Notes: generated from the sequence alone by a model not told the origin. A stretch of 64,000 bases of DNA from Polaribacter gangjinensis (GCF_038024125.1 NZ_CP150662.1:327501-391500), one strand, 5' to 3'. Positions 33,791 through 43,032 are shown, counted from the stretch's first letter. A program made the numbers and translations.

Positions 33791-34288
33791 TTAAATAGCT
33801 TTAAGAGCGGCCTCATAATTTGGCTCATCAACAATATCCGAAACTTGTTCAGTGTAACTTACATTTCCTTGCTCATCAATTAAAACTACGGCTCTTGAAT
33901 GCAAATGTGCAAGAGGTCCAGTAGTAATTTCTAATCCATAATCTTTACCAAAACTTCCTGTGGCAAAATCTGATAAAACCTGAACGTTTTCAATGCCTTC
34001 AGCTCCACAAAAACGAGTTTGAGCAAAAGGTAAATCTTTGGATACACAAATAACGATAGTGTTTTCTAAAGCAGCTGCTTTTTTATTAAAGGTTCTAACT
34101 GAGGTTGCGCAAGTACTTGTATCTATACTTGGAAATATGTTTAAAATTACTTTTTTGCCTGAATAATCAGCTAAAGTCTTGTGAGATAAATCTGGAGCTA
34201 CTAGTGAAAAATTTGGAGCTTTACTGCCTACTTTTGGTAAATTACCTATGGTTTCTATTGGGTTTCCTTTTAATGTAATTGATGCCAT
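33791..34288 (-). CDS. tpx: Thiol peroxidase (Tpx, atypical 2-Cys peroxiredoxin)
   Basis: 165 residues. The peroxidatic cysteine is C60 in PSIDTSTCATSVRTF and the resolving cysteine is C94 in TRFCGAEG, the standard Tpx pair. It reduces hydrogen and lipid peroxides with electrons from thioredoxin. It heads the tpx-dgkA-ftsK-lolA-lptF/G-ribB series, all on the minus strand with short gaps. Confidence 0.96.
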   Translation of the reverse strand: MASITLKGNPIETIGNLPKVGSKAPNFSLVAPDLSHKTLADYSGKKVILNIFPSIDTSTCATSVRTFNKKAAALENTIVICVSKDLPFAQTRFCGAEGIENVQVLSDFATGSFGKDYGLEITTGPLAHLHSRAVVLIDEQGNVSYTEQVSDIVDEPNYEAALKAI

Positions 34289-34389
34289 TGCTATTTTAAA
34301 TTTTTAAAGCTCCAAAAATACTTAAATTTATCTATATTTTTGTGAAAAGGTTGATAACTTCTGCATCTTTTTAATTTATGAAGATTACG

Positions 34390-34397
34390 TATCTTCG
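34390..34397 (+). promoter_or_regulatory. -7 element of the MATE exporter gene
   Basis: TATCTTCG fits the common flavobacterial -7 form TAnnTTCG/TAnnTTTG and lies 20 bases before the GTG start at 34417. A second, better match, TATTTTTG, is at 34335-34342. No clear -33 TTG stands at the right distance from either. Confidence 0.45.
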
Positions 34398-34416
34398 CAA
34401 GCTCAAAATTTGTACC

Positions 34417-35802
34417 GTGAACATTTCGCAATATACATCCGAATTCAAGAAAAATTGGTATTTAGCTGCTCCTGTAATTTTAGGGATGTTGGGTCATACT
34501 TTTGTTGGTTTTATAGACAACATAATGGTTGGTCAATTAGGTACTGCAGAATTGGCAGCTGTTTCTTTGGGCAATAGTTTTATGTTTGTTGCGATGTCAA
34601 TTGGAATTGGTTTTTCAACGGCAATTACACCTTTAGTGGCTGAAGCAGATGCTGCTGAAAACACAACTTTGGTAAAATCATCTTACAAACACGGATTGAT
34701 TCTGTGTACTGTTTTAGGAATTTTACTTTTTTTAGTATTGTTTTTTTCAAAACCAATTTTACACTACATGCAACAACCTGAAGAAGTAGTGGCATTGACA
34801 CTTCCTTATTTAGATTTGGTGGCTTTTTCATTGATACCTTTGATTATTTTTCAGGGAATCAAACAATTTAGTGACGGATTGTCTTTGACAAAATATCCAA
34901 TGTATGCCACTTTATGGGCAAATATTGTAAACATATTTTTTAATTATGTACTCATTTTTGGAAAATTAGGATTTCCTGAGATGGGTATTGTTGGTGCTGC
35001 TTATGGTACATTAATTTCTAGAATTGTAATGGTAGCGTATTTGTGGTTCATTTTACGCAAAAACAATCGTTCAAGAAAGTATTTGAAAAACATTAAAATA
35101 TTTGTTGTGGAAAGTGCCATGTTTCAAAAAATCATCAATTTGGGTTCTTTAACAGCGATGCAAATGTTTTTTGAAGTAGCTATTTTTACCACAGCTGTTT
35201 GGTTGAGTGGATTGTTGGGTAAAAATCCGCAAGCAGCCAATCAAATTGCCCTCAATTTAGCATCAATGACATTTATGGTTGCCATTGGATTTAGTGTAGC
35301 TGCCATGATTCGTGTAGGCAATCAAAAAGGTTTGCAAAATTTTGTTGAGTTGCGAAGAATTACATTTTCTATTTTATTTTTAGGATTGATTATGGCAAGT
35401 ATTTTTGCAATCTTCTTCTTTATATTTCATCAAAGTTTGCCTAAAGTATATGTTGATTTTAAAGATGCAGTAAATTTTCAAGACAATCTAGAGGTAGTAA
35501 GCATAGCCTCAAAATTACTCTTGGTAGCTGCTATTTTTCAAATTTCAGACAGTGCGCAAGTGATGATTTTAGGGGCTTTACGCGGTTTACAAGATGTAAA
35601 AATTCCTACTTTAATAACATTTATTTCTTATTGGATTGTTGGTTTTCCAATTTCATATTTTTTAGGAAAAGAGGCTGTTTTAGGTAGTTTTGGCATTTGG
35701 CTTGGATTATTAGCAGGATTGACAACAGCGTCTATTTTATTATTTATCAGATTTAATTCCTTAACTTTAAAACTTATCGCAAAGAAAAATGAACTTACCT
35801 AA
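34417..35802 (+). CDS. MATE family multidrug efflux transporter
   Basis: 461 residues from the GTG at 34417 (MNISQYTSEFKKNWYLAAPVI), an N-terminus usual for this subgroup; an ATG at 34378 would extend it by 13 residues but a likely -7 promoter element lies inside that stretch. Twelve membrane segments in two repeats, the first with VGFIDNIMVGQLGTAELAAVSLG, as in NorM-type exporters driven by Na+ or H+. It overlaps the next small gene by 14 bases. Confidence 0.9.
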   Translation: MNISQYTSEFKKNWYLAAPVILGMLGHTFVGFIDNIMVGQLGTAELAAVSLGNSFMFVAMSIGIGFSTAITPLVAEADAAENTTLVKSSYKHGLILCTVLGILLFLVLFFSKPILHYMQQPEEVVALTLPYLDLVAFSLIPLIIFQGIKQFSDGLSLTKYPMYATLWANIVNIFFNYVLIFGKLGFPEMGIVGAAYGTLISRIVMVAYLWFILRKNNRSRKYLKNIKIFVVESAMFQKIINLGSLTAMQMFFEVAIFTTAVWLSGLLGKNPQAANQIALNLASMTFMVAIGFSVAAMIRVGNQKGLQNFVELRRITFSILFLGLIMASIFAIFFFIFHQSLPKVYVDFKDAVNFQDNLEVVSIASKLLLVAAIFQISDSAQVMILGALRGLQDVKIPTLITFISYWIVGFPISYFLGKEAVLGSFGIWLGLLAGLTTASILLFIRFNSLTLKLIAKKNELT

Positions 35803-36013
35803 ATTTTTATTGGCAGACAACAGCCAATTTCCAGAAGATATTTTTGTGTTGCACACAGAATTTCCACGTTTCGTAATCAACTTAAAAGATGATGAAATTG
35901 AGTGGTTTGAAGATTTATCAGAAGAAAATGAAGAAGATATTGCCAACGAATTGCCATCGTTAATTGAGCAAGCTTCTCAGTTTTATGATGATGAAATGGC
36001 ACAATACGAATAG
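35789..36013 (+). CDS. Small acidic protein of unknown function
   Basis: 74 residues, strongly acidic: about a third of the residues are Asp or Glu, concentrated in EWFEDLSEENEEDIANELP (about 38-56). No membrane segment or known domain. Its start lies 14 bases inside the MATE gene, so it is probably translated by coupling to it. I believe similar short proteins occur in related flavobacteria but cannot name a family. Confidence 0.65.
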   Translation: MNLPKFLLADNSQFPEDIFVLHTEFPRFVINLKDDEIEWFEDLSEENEEDIANELPSLIEQASQFYDDEMAQYE

Positions 36014-36043
36014 TTTTTTGTTTTTTTTAACTACTGAAAATGT

Positions 36044-36694
36044 TTATTTTGCAGTGTTTATATGAAGTAAACTGTCAATGTATTTTTCGCTATTGATAAG
36101 ATAACTTTTGGGCAATTCACTGTTTATAATAAATAGATATCCTACTTTTTTGCCTTGTATTGTAGTACTACTTTTGTCTGTGCTAGTTTGTTTCCAATGC
36201 TCAGGTGTTTCTATTTTTAAATCATTTTTAAATTCGAAAGAAGGATTCAAATGAATAAGATTGGTGTCTTTTATAACCAACTCTTTGCTAAAAAGTCCCT
36301 TTTTTTCAAAGGAAATTGAGGATGATTTCGGAGCATCAAAAAGTACTAACACAAAAGGTTTATTTGTTTCAATACGGATGCTAGTTTTTGAATTTTGATA
36401 TGAAAAAATTATAAATAATAGGAATGCGATTCCAATTTCCGAAAGTATAATAATTTTATAAGCAATTTTTCGAAGTAAAACTCTCTCTAAAATGAACAAA
36501 ATCCAAATGCCAATTGCAATAGGAGTAACAATAGATATATAAAAACCGCTAAATAAATTGGGTGATGTAAAATTCAAATACAGGGCCTCTGTTAAAATCA
36601 CAACAGATAAAATACTTAAAATGCTTAAGAGCGTTATCGGAAAAATGAATTTTTTAAGCATTTTTAGAAACGTAACCATGGTTAAATTTTTCAA
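36044..36694 (-). CDS. Membrane protein of unknown function
   Basis: 216 residues with three N-terminal membrane segments (about 14-37, 49-70 and 75-98) and a soluble C-terminal part (about 105-216) that looks like a small beta domain. No known motif. Several methionines near the start (residues 1, 6 and 12) leave the exact start open. It converges with the small acidic protein gene and faces away from the acyltransferase-like gene. Confidence 0.6.
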   Translation of the reverse strand: MKNLTMVTFLKMLKKFIFPITLLSILSILSVVILTEALYLNFTSPNLFSGFYISIVTPIAIGIWILFILERVLLRKIAYKIIILSEIGIAFLLFIIFSYQNSKTSIRIETNKPFVLVLFDAPKSSSISFEKKGLFSKELVIKDTNLIHLNPSFEFKNDLKIETPEHWKQTSTDKSSTTIQGKKVGYLFIINSELPKSYLINSEKYIDSLLHINTAK

Positions 36695-36811
36695 TAAAAA
36701 TAATCAAAAAATACCATACAACACTCACAAATCAAAGTTGCTAATAATTAGTCTGATTTGATTTTGATTGAAAACATGACTTGTTATTACTAATTTTTGA
36801 AAAATATCTCT

Positions 36812-36819
36812 TACTTTCG
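36812..36819 (+). promoter_or_regulatory. -7 element before the acyltransferase-like gene
   Basis: TACTTTCG fits the TAnnTTTG-like -7 form, 20 bases before the TTG start at 36840. No good -33 element is seen. Confidence 0.4.
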
Positions 36820-36839
36820 CAATAAACTTTAAGTACACT

Positions 36840-37940
36840 TTGAAACAAACTCGCCTTTATTTTATTGATATCGTTCGCGCTATTGCTATTTTAATGATGC
36901 TGCAAGGTCATTTTGTAGATACATTATTAGATCCTCAATTTAGGAGTGATGAATATATTGCTTTTAGAATCTGGTCATATTTTAGAGGAATCACAGCTCC
37001 CACTTTTTTTACCATTTCAGGTTTAATTTTTACCTATTTAATGCTTAAAGCCAAACAAAAGGGGGAATTAAACTTCCGAATTAAAAAGGGAATTATCAGA
37101 GGATTTATGTTGATTGGTATTGGGTATTTATTAAGAATTCCCTTATTTCAATTATTTTACGGCGATTTAGGTACAGCTTGGTTGGCAGTTGATGTATTGC
37201 AATGTATTGGTTTATCTCTGATTTTGATTGTTTTGCTGTATGTGTTTACTTTAAAAAAAACATTGATATTTTCAATACTATTATTTATTCTTGGAACGGT
37301 TATTTTTATTACGGAGCCTTGGTATCGAAATTTAGAAATCAATAATTTACCCATTGCCATTGCCAATTATATGACCAAAACAAACAAATCTGTTTTTACT
37401 ATTTTGCCATGGTTTGGATATGTAGCTTATGGAGGATTTTTAGCAACCATCTTTTACAGATATTTAGAGCGCCAAACTTTCAAGAAAACTGTTATTACGA
37501 GTTTGTTTATCATCGGATTTTTTCTAATCAATCATTCTACTTCGTTTTTGTATTATTTGTACAGAGTTACTGATTTAGAGATTATTAAATTGAGTGCTGG
37601 CTTCAATTACTTGTTTAAAAGATTGGGGGATGTTTTTATGTTATTTGCACTTTTTTATTTGTTAGAAGACTATTTAAAACATTCTTTAATTTTAAAAATC
37701 GGACAAAAAACATTGTCTATTTATGTAATTCATTTCATAATAATTTACGGAAGTTTTACAGGCTTTGGATTGAATAGATTGATTGGTAAAACACTACAAC
37801 CTTGGGAAGCTGTTGTTGGGGCATTATTATTTTGGTTAGTAGTTTGTCTCATAGCATTGAATTATGTAAAAACCAATCAATTTATCTACGGAAAAATTAA
37901 CCGTCTTTTTGGTAAGATTAAGGAATCAAAAGAAGACTAA
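36840..37940 (+). CDS. Membrane protein of the heparan-alpha-glucosaminide acetyltransferase/DUF1624 type
   Basis: 366 residues with about ten membrane segments. The N-terminus RLYFIDIVRAIAILMMLQGHF (one-D-two-R and H pattern) and the following RGITAPTFFTISG are typical of the HGSNAT-like acyltransferase group (DUF1624). Such proteins move acyl groups across membranes to sugars; no substrate is known here. The start is a TTG at 36840, since the family begins right before this motif and no ATG is near. A terminator follows. Confidence 0.75.
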   Translation: MKQTRLYFIDIVRAIAILMMLQGHFVDTLLDPQFRSDEYIAFRIWSYFRGITAPTFFTISGLIFTYLMLKAKQKGELNFRIKKGIIRGFMLIGIGYLLRIPLFQLFYGDLGTAWLAVDVLQCIGLSLILIVLLYVFTLKKTLIFSILLFILGTVIFITEPWYRNLEINNLPIAIANYMTKTNKSVFTILPWFGYVAYGGFLATIFYRYLERQTFKKTVITSLFIIGFFLINHSTSFLYYLYRVTDLEIIKLSAGFNYLFKRLGDVFMLFALFYLLEDYLKHSLILKIGQKTLSIYVIHFIIIYGSFTGFGLNRLIGKTLQPWEAVVGALLFWLVVCLIALNYVKTNQFIYGKINRLFGKIKESKED

Positions 37941-37968
37941 ATACCTTTTTTTAGTTGAATATGAAAAT

Positions 37969-38000
37969 AAAAAAAAACCGAGTGAAAACTCGGTTTTTTT
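37969..38000. terminator. Bidirectional rho-independent terminator
   Basis: CCGAGT (37978-37983) pairs with ACTCGG (37988-37993) around a GAAA loop, with an A run before and T run after. It separates the convergent acyltransferase-like and M28 peptidase genes. Confidence 0.93.
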
Positions 38001-38033
38001 AATGTGTTAAAGTAAACTTATTCAAGTTTTCTT

Positions 38034-39065
38034 TTATTTTTTAACTGCTTTATCTGCAATAATTCTGGTTTCTTTATTGGCAACTTCCCAAGCAGTATGA
38101 AATACCAAACGCGCTCTGTTTTCTAACAATTCATAGTTGATTTTGTCAGGAGTATCTGTTGGTCTGTGGTAATCTGCATGTGTACCGTTAAAATAGAAAA
38201 TAATCGGAATATTGTGCTTTGCAAAGTTATAATGGTCAGAACGATAGTAAAAACGGTTTGGATCGTTTTCATCATTGTATTTATAATCCAAATTTATTTT
38301 AGTGTATTTATTGTTGATTTCTTCAGAAAGCGTATGCAATTCAGTACTTAATTTGTCTGAACCAATCAAATAAACATAATTTGGGTCTGCTTTATGACGA
38401 TCGTCAATACGTCCTACCATATCAATATTCAAATTACACACTGTATTTGCTAGTGGAAAAATTGGATTATCAGTATAATATTGAGAACCTAATAAACCTT
38501 TTTCTTCACCAGTTACGTGTAAAAACAAAATAGAACGCTTAGGACCTTTACCTGCTTTTACAGCCATTTGAAAAGCTTGAGCAATTTCTAACAATGCCAC
38601 AGTTCCTGAACCATCATCATCTGCACCATTGTAAATTTCGCCATCTTTGATGCCCTCGTGATCTAAATGAGCTGAGATAACTATAATTTCATCTGGTTTT
38701 TCTGAACCTTTGATAAAAGCAACTACATTTTCAGAGTCTTTTAAAGGAACTTGTCTTTTGCGTTTGTTTAAAAAATCTGCAGGAACTTCTTGAAAATAAT
38801 CATCACTTGAAATAGGTGAGGGAATGCCTTGACTTACGTAAAAGTTTTTTAGGTATTCAACTGCCTTTTTTTGACCAGGCTCTCCAGTATTTCTTCCTTC
38901 AAATTCGTCTGAAGCGTAGGTAAAAAGATGGGTTCCTAATTCTTTTGCTGTAATGGTTGATGCATACTTGGCAGCTTGATCAACGTTGCTGTCTTTAGCA
39001 GTGTCTTTGTTGGCTCCGCAAGCATAAATTGCTAAAGCGCCAGCAAGAAAGAGTATTTTTTTCAT
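38034..39065 (-). CDS. M28 family zinc metallopeptidase, lipoprotein
   Basis: 343 residues. A lipoprotein signal (lipid Cys16 in LAIYACGAN) anchors it in the envelope. Zinc ligands and active site of the M28 family are visible: ISAHLDHEG (His, Asp pair start), NGADDDGSGT (Asp), TGEEKGLLGS (catalytic Glu), NIDMVGR (Asp) and the final His in FNGTHADYH. It should be an aminopeptidase-like exopeptidase. It lies alone between two terminators. Confidence 0.9.
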   Translation of the reverse strand: MKKILFLAGALAIYACGANKDTAKDSNVDQAAKYASTITAKELGTHLFTYASDEFEGRNTGEPGQKKAVEYLKNFYVSQGIPSPISSDDYFQEVPADFLNKRKRQVPLKDSENVVAFIKGSEKPDEIIVISAHLDHEGIKDGEIYNGADDDGSGTVALLEIAQAFQMAVKAGKGPKRSILFLHVTGEEKGLLGSQYYTDNPIFPLANTVCNLNIDMVGRIDDRHKADPNYVYLIGSDKLSTELHTLSEEINNKYTKINLDYKYNDENDPNRFYYRSDHYNFAKHNIPIIFYFNGTHADYHRPTDTPDKINYELLENRARLVFHTAWEVANKETRIIADKAVKK

Positions 39066-39225
39066 AAATGAAATCTTTATAAATTATGTATTAGTTTTCA
39101 AATGTAGGAAAAAAGTTTCTATTGTTTATAGCTTTCTGTTGTTTGAATTTTTCAATTTCGCAAATTATTAACAACTGAATTTTATTATTAAATCATTACT
39201 ATTTTTTTTAGTAATTCATTAAAAT

Positions 39226-39256
39226 AAAAAAGAGCTGCTTTCGCAACTCTTTTTGG
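39226..39256 (-). terminator. Terminator of the small repeat-protein gene
   Basis: AAAAGAG-C-TGC (39228-39238) pairs with GCA-A-CTCTTTT (39243-39253) around TTTC; on the minus strand a T run follows. It lies just after the stop at 39260. Confidence 0.75.
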
Positions 39257-39259
39257 TTT

Positions 39260-39550
39260 TTATTTTTGCCAAGGATTAAAGTTTTTTCTTTTTGGGCCTT
39301 GCAAATCATGCATTTTACGGTTTCCGATAGTAACTATTAAATCGGATGTTGTTGCTCTCTGCCAAATACTTAAATTTTTAAGCTCTGGAGATTTTAATTG
39401 AGGGGTTGTAACACCTTTTATGTTTAGAACTGTAGCAGTTCTTTTCAATTCCCACACGTTTGTGTTTTTAGCCTCAGGCCCAGTTACACGTTGCTGAGCA
39501 AAGGCGCTTCCTGCGAAAAACATCAAACAAATAATTCCTAATTTTCTCAT
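39260..39550 (-). CDS. Small secreted protein with three short repeats
   Basis: 96 residues with a signal peptide (residues 1-18, ending AGSAFAQ). The mature part holds three related units: GPEAKNTNVW (24-33), SPELKNLSIW (54-63) and GPKRKNFNPW (85-94), spaced about 30 residues apart, pattern (G/S)P.xKNxxxW. Between them are short stretches rich in Thr and Val. No known family. With its own promoter region and terminator it is a single-gene unit of unknown role, presumably periplasmic or surface. Confidence 0.65.
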   Translation of the reverse strand: MRKLGIICLMFFAGSAFAQQRVTGPEAKNTNVWELKRTATVLNIKGVTTPQLKSPELKNLSIWQRATTSDLIVTIGNRKMHDLQGPKRKNFNPWQK

Positions 39551-39917
39551 AATTATAGTGCTTTACGTTAGCTAAATTTTCTCCATCAAAGATAAAAAAA
39601 ACACTTGTTTTAATCTGTTAAAATATTACTAATATAGTTTAATATATTACTACAAATTACGAATAATATAATTTAAGAAAGTTAAAATATGTTTTAATTA
39701 AATTATTTTTAATAAAAGTGAAAATTCAATATGAATAATTTTTGATACTTTTAAATTATTACTAATCCCTTAATATTTCAATTATTTGAGATTTTATCTA
39801 AGTATACTGATTTTCAGAAAAGTAAAAAATAGGGGAGATGAATCCGTTATTTTTAGTTAAAAAAAGAGTTTGTAAAAGTTAGTTATAAAAGTAATTTTTC
39901 CAAAAAGTGACCCAATT
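39551..39917. other. AT-rich gene-free stretch
   Basis: 367 bases of very AT-rich sequence with no coding frame, hairpin or repeat that I could support. It must contain the minus-strand promoter of the small repeat-protein gene; no clear -33/-7 pair was recognised. Confidence 0.6.
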
Positions 39918-40718
39918 TTATTTTATTACGAATTGCTGTAAATTTTGATCAAAATGAATCATTTCATCCGAAAAAAGTGCATCAAAAAGATGATTTTCAA
40001 TCAGTTTTTCTGGCGTGTCTTTGTAAAATGAATTTTCATTCATCAAAGCTATTTCATCAGAAAATTTAATAGCTAAATTGACTTCGTGTGTAGAAATTAA
40101 AATGGTTTTTGAAGTTTCTGTAACCAATTTCTTTAAAACTCTAAAAATTTGTAGGGTATGATGCAAGTCTAAATGTGCTGTGGGTTCATCTAAAATAATC
40201 AAAGGAGTATCTTGTGCAAGTGCTCTTGCAATTAAAACACGTTGCAATTGTCCATCACTCAATTCATAATAACGTTGTGATGCTAAATGAGTAATTTCTG
40301 TGAGTTTCATGGCAGTTTCTATCTTTTCTATATCAAAAGTAGTTAAATGATCAACCCAATTAGTATGTGGTTGTCTGCCAAGTGCAACCAATTCAAAAAC
40401 AGTTAATTGACTTTCTGGCAATCGTTCTGTAAGTACCAAACTGATGCAAGTTGCCAATTGATTATTGTCAAATTGGGTTACGTTTTTTTGATCAATGAAG
40501 ATATTGCCTTCTAAGGGTTTTTGTACGTTTGATAAAGTTCTTAGTAAGGTCGATTTTCCAATACCATTTTTTCCTAATAAAGATACAAACGTTCCTTTTT
40601 TCAACTGCAATTGAATGTTTTTAGCAATAATTTTCACAGCTTTTTTAGAAGTATATCCTATTGATACATCTTCAGTTACTAAGATATGTTTGTTGTCTTG
40701 TTGTTGCATCTTACACAA
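39918..40718 (-). CDS. ABC transporter ATPase, FecE/BtuD type
   Basis: 266 residues. Walker A LLGKNGIGKSTLLRTL (about residues 49-64), the signature LSDGQLQRV (about 150-158) and Walker B PLIILDEPTAHLDL (about 170-183). It powers import of an iron chelate, haem or cobalamin with the permease encoded just upstream; the genes overlap by 8 bases. No substrate-binding protein is encoded in the neighbourhood. Confidence 0.9.
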   Translation of the reverse strand: MCKMQQQDNKHILVTEDVSIGYTSKKAVKIIAKNIQLQLKKGTFVSLLGKNGIGKSTLLRTLSNVQKPLEGNIFIDQKNVTQFDNNQLATCISLVLTERLPESQLTVFELVALGRQPHTNWVDHLTTFDIEKIETAMKLTEITHLASQRYYELSDGQLQRVLIARALAQDTPLIILDEPTAHLDLHHTLQIFRVLKKLVTETSKTILISTHEVNLAIKFSDEIALMNENSFYKDTPEKLIENHLFDALFSDEMIHFDQNLQQFVIK

Positions 40719-41739
40719 AAAGTTTCTTTTTTCTGATGAGTAACCAAATCACAATAGGAGCTCCAAAAAGTGAGGTGATGGCATTGATTGGAAGCGTGTA
40801 TTCACTTGTTGGCAATTGCGCAATGCTATCGCAAATTAGCAAAACAATTGCGCCTATAACTGCAGTTGCTGGCACTAATATTTTGTGATTAGAGGTAGTA
40901 AAAAACATACGTGCTAAATGAGGTACAGCCAAGCCTACAAAGGCAATTGGACCTGAAAACGCAGTGATAACACCTGTCAGTAAACTGGTGATTATTAAAA
41001 TGATATTTCTGCTTTTTTGAATCGGAATTCCTAAACTTTTTGCATAGTTTTCGCCTAAAAGTAAGCTATTTAATGATTTTAAAATTGGAAAAATCCCGCA
41101 CATGGCAATTACATAAAAAACACCAAAAACAAGCAGTTCGTTCCAACTTAAATTTCCTAAACTTCCAAAACTCCAAAATAGAAATTGTTGCAATTTTGTT
41201 GCCTCACTAAAATAGGATAAAACACTAATAATTGCAGAAGCAAAACTGCCAAACATCAATCCTATGATTAAAATTGACATGGTGTTTCTTACGCTATTTG
41301 CAGTAATAATTACAGCCGATAATACTAAAAATGCGCCCAAACTTGCAGCAATTGGCAAAGACCAATGTGTAAATGTTTCTGAAAGTAAGAATCCTCCAAA
41401 TAGACTTGAGCCTAATAACAACAAAGCAACTCCCAAACTTGCACCTGAAGAAATGCCCAACACAAAGGGCCCTGCTAATGGATTTCGAAACAAGGTTTGC
41501 ATCAATAAACCACTTACTGACAATCCTGAGCCAACCAAAATAGCTGTAATTGCTTTCGGAATTCGAAAATTCAAAATGATGATTTCCCAACTTTCTTTCG
41601 AACTATTTTCTCCTATTAAAACCCTAAAAATATCTTGAAAAGGAATGGCTACTGATCCCAAACTGATGTTTGCAAAAAACAACAATATCAGTAAAACTGA
41701 TAATAGTAAAAAGTGTTTTTTGTAGTTTGGTTGGTTCAT
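40711..41739 (-). CDS. FecCD-family ABC transporter permease
   Basis: 342 residues with about ten membrane segments. Typical FecCD/BtuC motifs: RIPKAITAILVGSGLSVSGL (about 54-73), MQTLFRNPLAGPFVLGISSG (about 76-95) and GPIAFVGLAVPHLARMF (about 263-279), the last being the coupling helix. It imports an iron siderophore, haem or B12 with the ATPase following. The start is the ATG at 41739. Confidence 0.92.
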   Translation of the reverse strand: MNQPNYKKHFLLLSVLLILLFFANISLGSVAIPFQDIFRVLIGENSSKESWEIIILNFRIPKAITAILVGSGLSVSGLLMQTLFRNPLAGPFVLGISSGASLGVALLLLGSSLFGGFLLSETFTHWSLPIAASLGAFLVLSAVIITANSVRNTMSILIIGLMFGSFASAIISVLSYFSEATKLQQFLFWSFGSLGNLSWNELLVFGVFYVIAMCGIFPILKSLNSLLLGENYAKSLGIPIQKSRNIILIITSLLTGVITAFSGPIAFVGLAVPHLARMFFTTSNHKILVPATAVIGAIVLLICDSIAQLPTSEYTLPINAITSLFGAPIVIWLLIRKKKLFV

Positions 41740-41781
41740 TAAATGTTATAAATCAATAAGTTAAATTTAGTTCATTATTTT

Positions 41782-42363
41782 TTAACTCACATAATTCGTT
41801 AAAAAGGCCACCAATTTTTCAATCGCCAAAGCTCTGTGTGAAATTTTATTTTTTTCTTCAGAAGTCATTTCGGCAAAGGATTGTTGAAAACCTTCAGGTT
41901 GAAAAATAGGATCGTATCCAAAGCCTGCTGTGCCTTGTTTTGTGGTTAAAATAGTGCCTTTGCAAATGCCTTCAAAATAGTATTGATTTCCTTCTAAATT
42001 CAAGCAAATTACTGTTCTAAATTGTGCTGATCTATCCGTAAAACCAGCCATTTCGTGCAATAATTTTTCCATGTTTTTTTCAGCATTGGATGGTTCTCCT
42101 GCAAAACGCGCTGAATAAACTCCTGGTTTCCCACCTAAACAAGTAACTTCCAAACCAGTATCATCCGCAAAACAATCGAGTTGAAAATTTTGGGTAATAA
42201 AATTGGCTTTTAAAGCTGCATTTCCTTGTAAAGTAGTTTCAGTTTCAGCAACATCTTCTGTACAATTAATATCTTTTAAACTTACCAATTGTATGGATTT
42301 CGGAAGCATTTCTTGTACTTCTTTTAACTTGTGATTGTTGTTGGTGGAAAAAACCAGTTTCAT
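41782..42363 (-). CDS. rdgB: Non-canonical purine NTP pyrophosphatase
   Basis: 193 residues. The substrate motif [10 protein letters not shown] (6-15), the catalytic ADDTGLEV (67-74) and the FGYDPIF (about 148-154) / SHRALA (about 174-179) motifs mark the RdgB/HAM1 family. It removes ITP and XTP from the nucleotide pool. It lies 42 bases upstream of the ABC permease start on the same strand. Confidence 0.95.
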   Translation of the reverse strand: MKLVFSTNNNHKLKEVQEMLPKSIQLVSLKDINCTEDVAETETTLQGNAALKANFITQNFQLDCFADDTGLEVTCLGGKPGVYSARFAGEPSNAEKNMEKLLHEMAGFTDRSAQFRTVICLNLEGNQYYFEGICKGTILTTKQGTAGFGYDPIFQPEGFQQSFAEMTSEEKNKISHRALAIEKLVAFLTNYVS

Positions 42364-42456
42364 GGGCGAATTTTAAAAAGCAAAACTAAACAAAATTTTA
42401 AGGGTTTCTTATTTTCTGTTGTTTGAAATGTTTCAAATAATACATTACAACATTAT

Positions 42457-42488
42457 CTCATTAACTCATTAACTCATTAACTCATTAA
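42457..42488. repeat. Tandem CTCATTAA repeat
   Basis: Four perfect direct copies of CTCATTAA, followed by two diverged copies (ATCATTAT and CTCACTGA) that run into the stop codon of rlmH (42498-42500), and preceded by CATTACAACATTAT. An 8-base tandem array in the gap between rlmH and rdgB. Confidence 0.85.
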
Positions 42489-42497
42489 ATCATTATC

Positions 42498-42971
42498 TCA
42501 CTGATGATGATAAGGTTCATTTTTTAAAATGGTAAAAGCTCTGTACAATTGCTCTATCACAAAAACGCGAATCATTTGATGCGAAAATGTCATTTTTGAC
42601 AATGAAATTTTCCCTAAAGATTTTGCATACACAGCATCAGAAAAACCGTAAGGACCTCCAATTACCAAAACAAGTTGTTTGGTTCCTGCATTCATTTTTT
42701 TTTGAAGATAATTTGAAAAAGCTACTGAGGTGAATTCCAATCCATTTTCATCCAACAATAACAAATCATCAGTAGGTTGTATTTTACTTAAAATGAGTTC
42801 GCCTTCTTTTTCTTTTTGCTGATATTCGCTTAAATTTTTAACATTTTTGATATCTTGAATAATTTCAAATTCAAATTTGATATAATGTTTTAAACGTTGT
42901 TGGTATTCATCCATCAAAGATTGTAGCGCTTTGTTGTCTGTTTTTCCAATGGCAAGAAGTTTGATTTTCAT
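42498..42971 (-). CDS. rlmH: 23S rRNA pseudouridine-1915 N3-methyltransferase
   Basis: 157 residues of the SPOUT-type RlmH family: MKIKLLAIGKTDNKAL start, LVLVIGGPYGFSDAVY (about 100-115) forming part of the knotted SAM site, and the conserved end with MTFSHQMIRVFVIEQLYRA and YHHQ. It methylates pseudouridine 1915 in helix 69 of 23S rRNA. It is divergently arranged from nadC. Confidence 0.96.
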   Translation of the reverse strand: MKIKLLAIGKTDNKALQSLMDEYQQRLKHYIKFEFEIIQDIKNVKNLSEYQQKEKEGELILSKIQPTDDLLLLDENGLEFTSVAFSNYLQKKMNAGTKQLVLVIGGPYGFSDAVYAKSLGKISLSKMTFSHQMIRVFVIEQLYRAFTILKNEPYHHQ

Positions 42972-43032
42972 ATCTCAAAATTACAAATTATGAAGTTTGA
43001 ATTTGTATTTTTACCTCAATAAATAAAAATTC

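Noticed and set aside
39918..41739. Complete iron or B12 uptake operon
   Set aside because: ATPase and permease are clear but no substrate-binding protein gene is adjacent, so the operon is incomplete here and the substrate is open.
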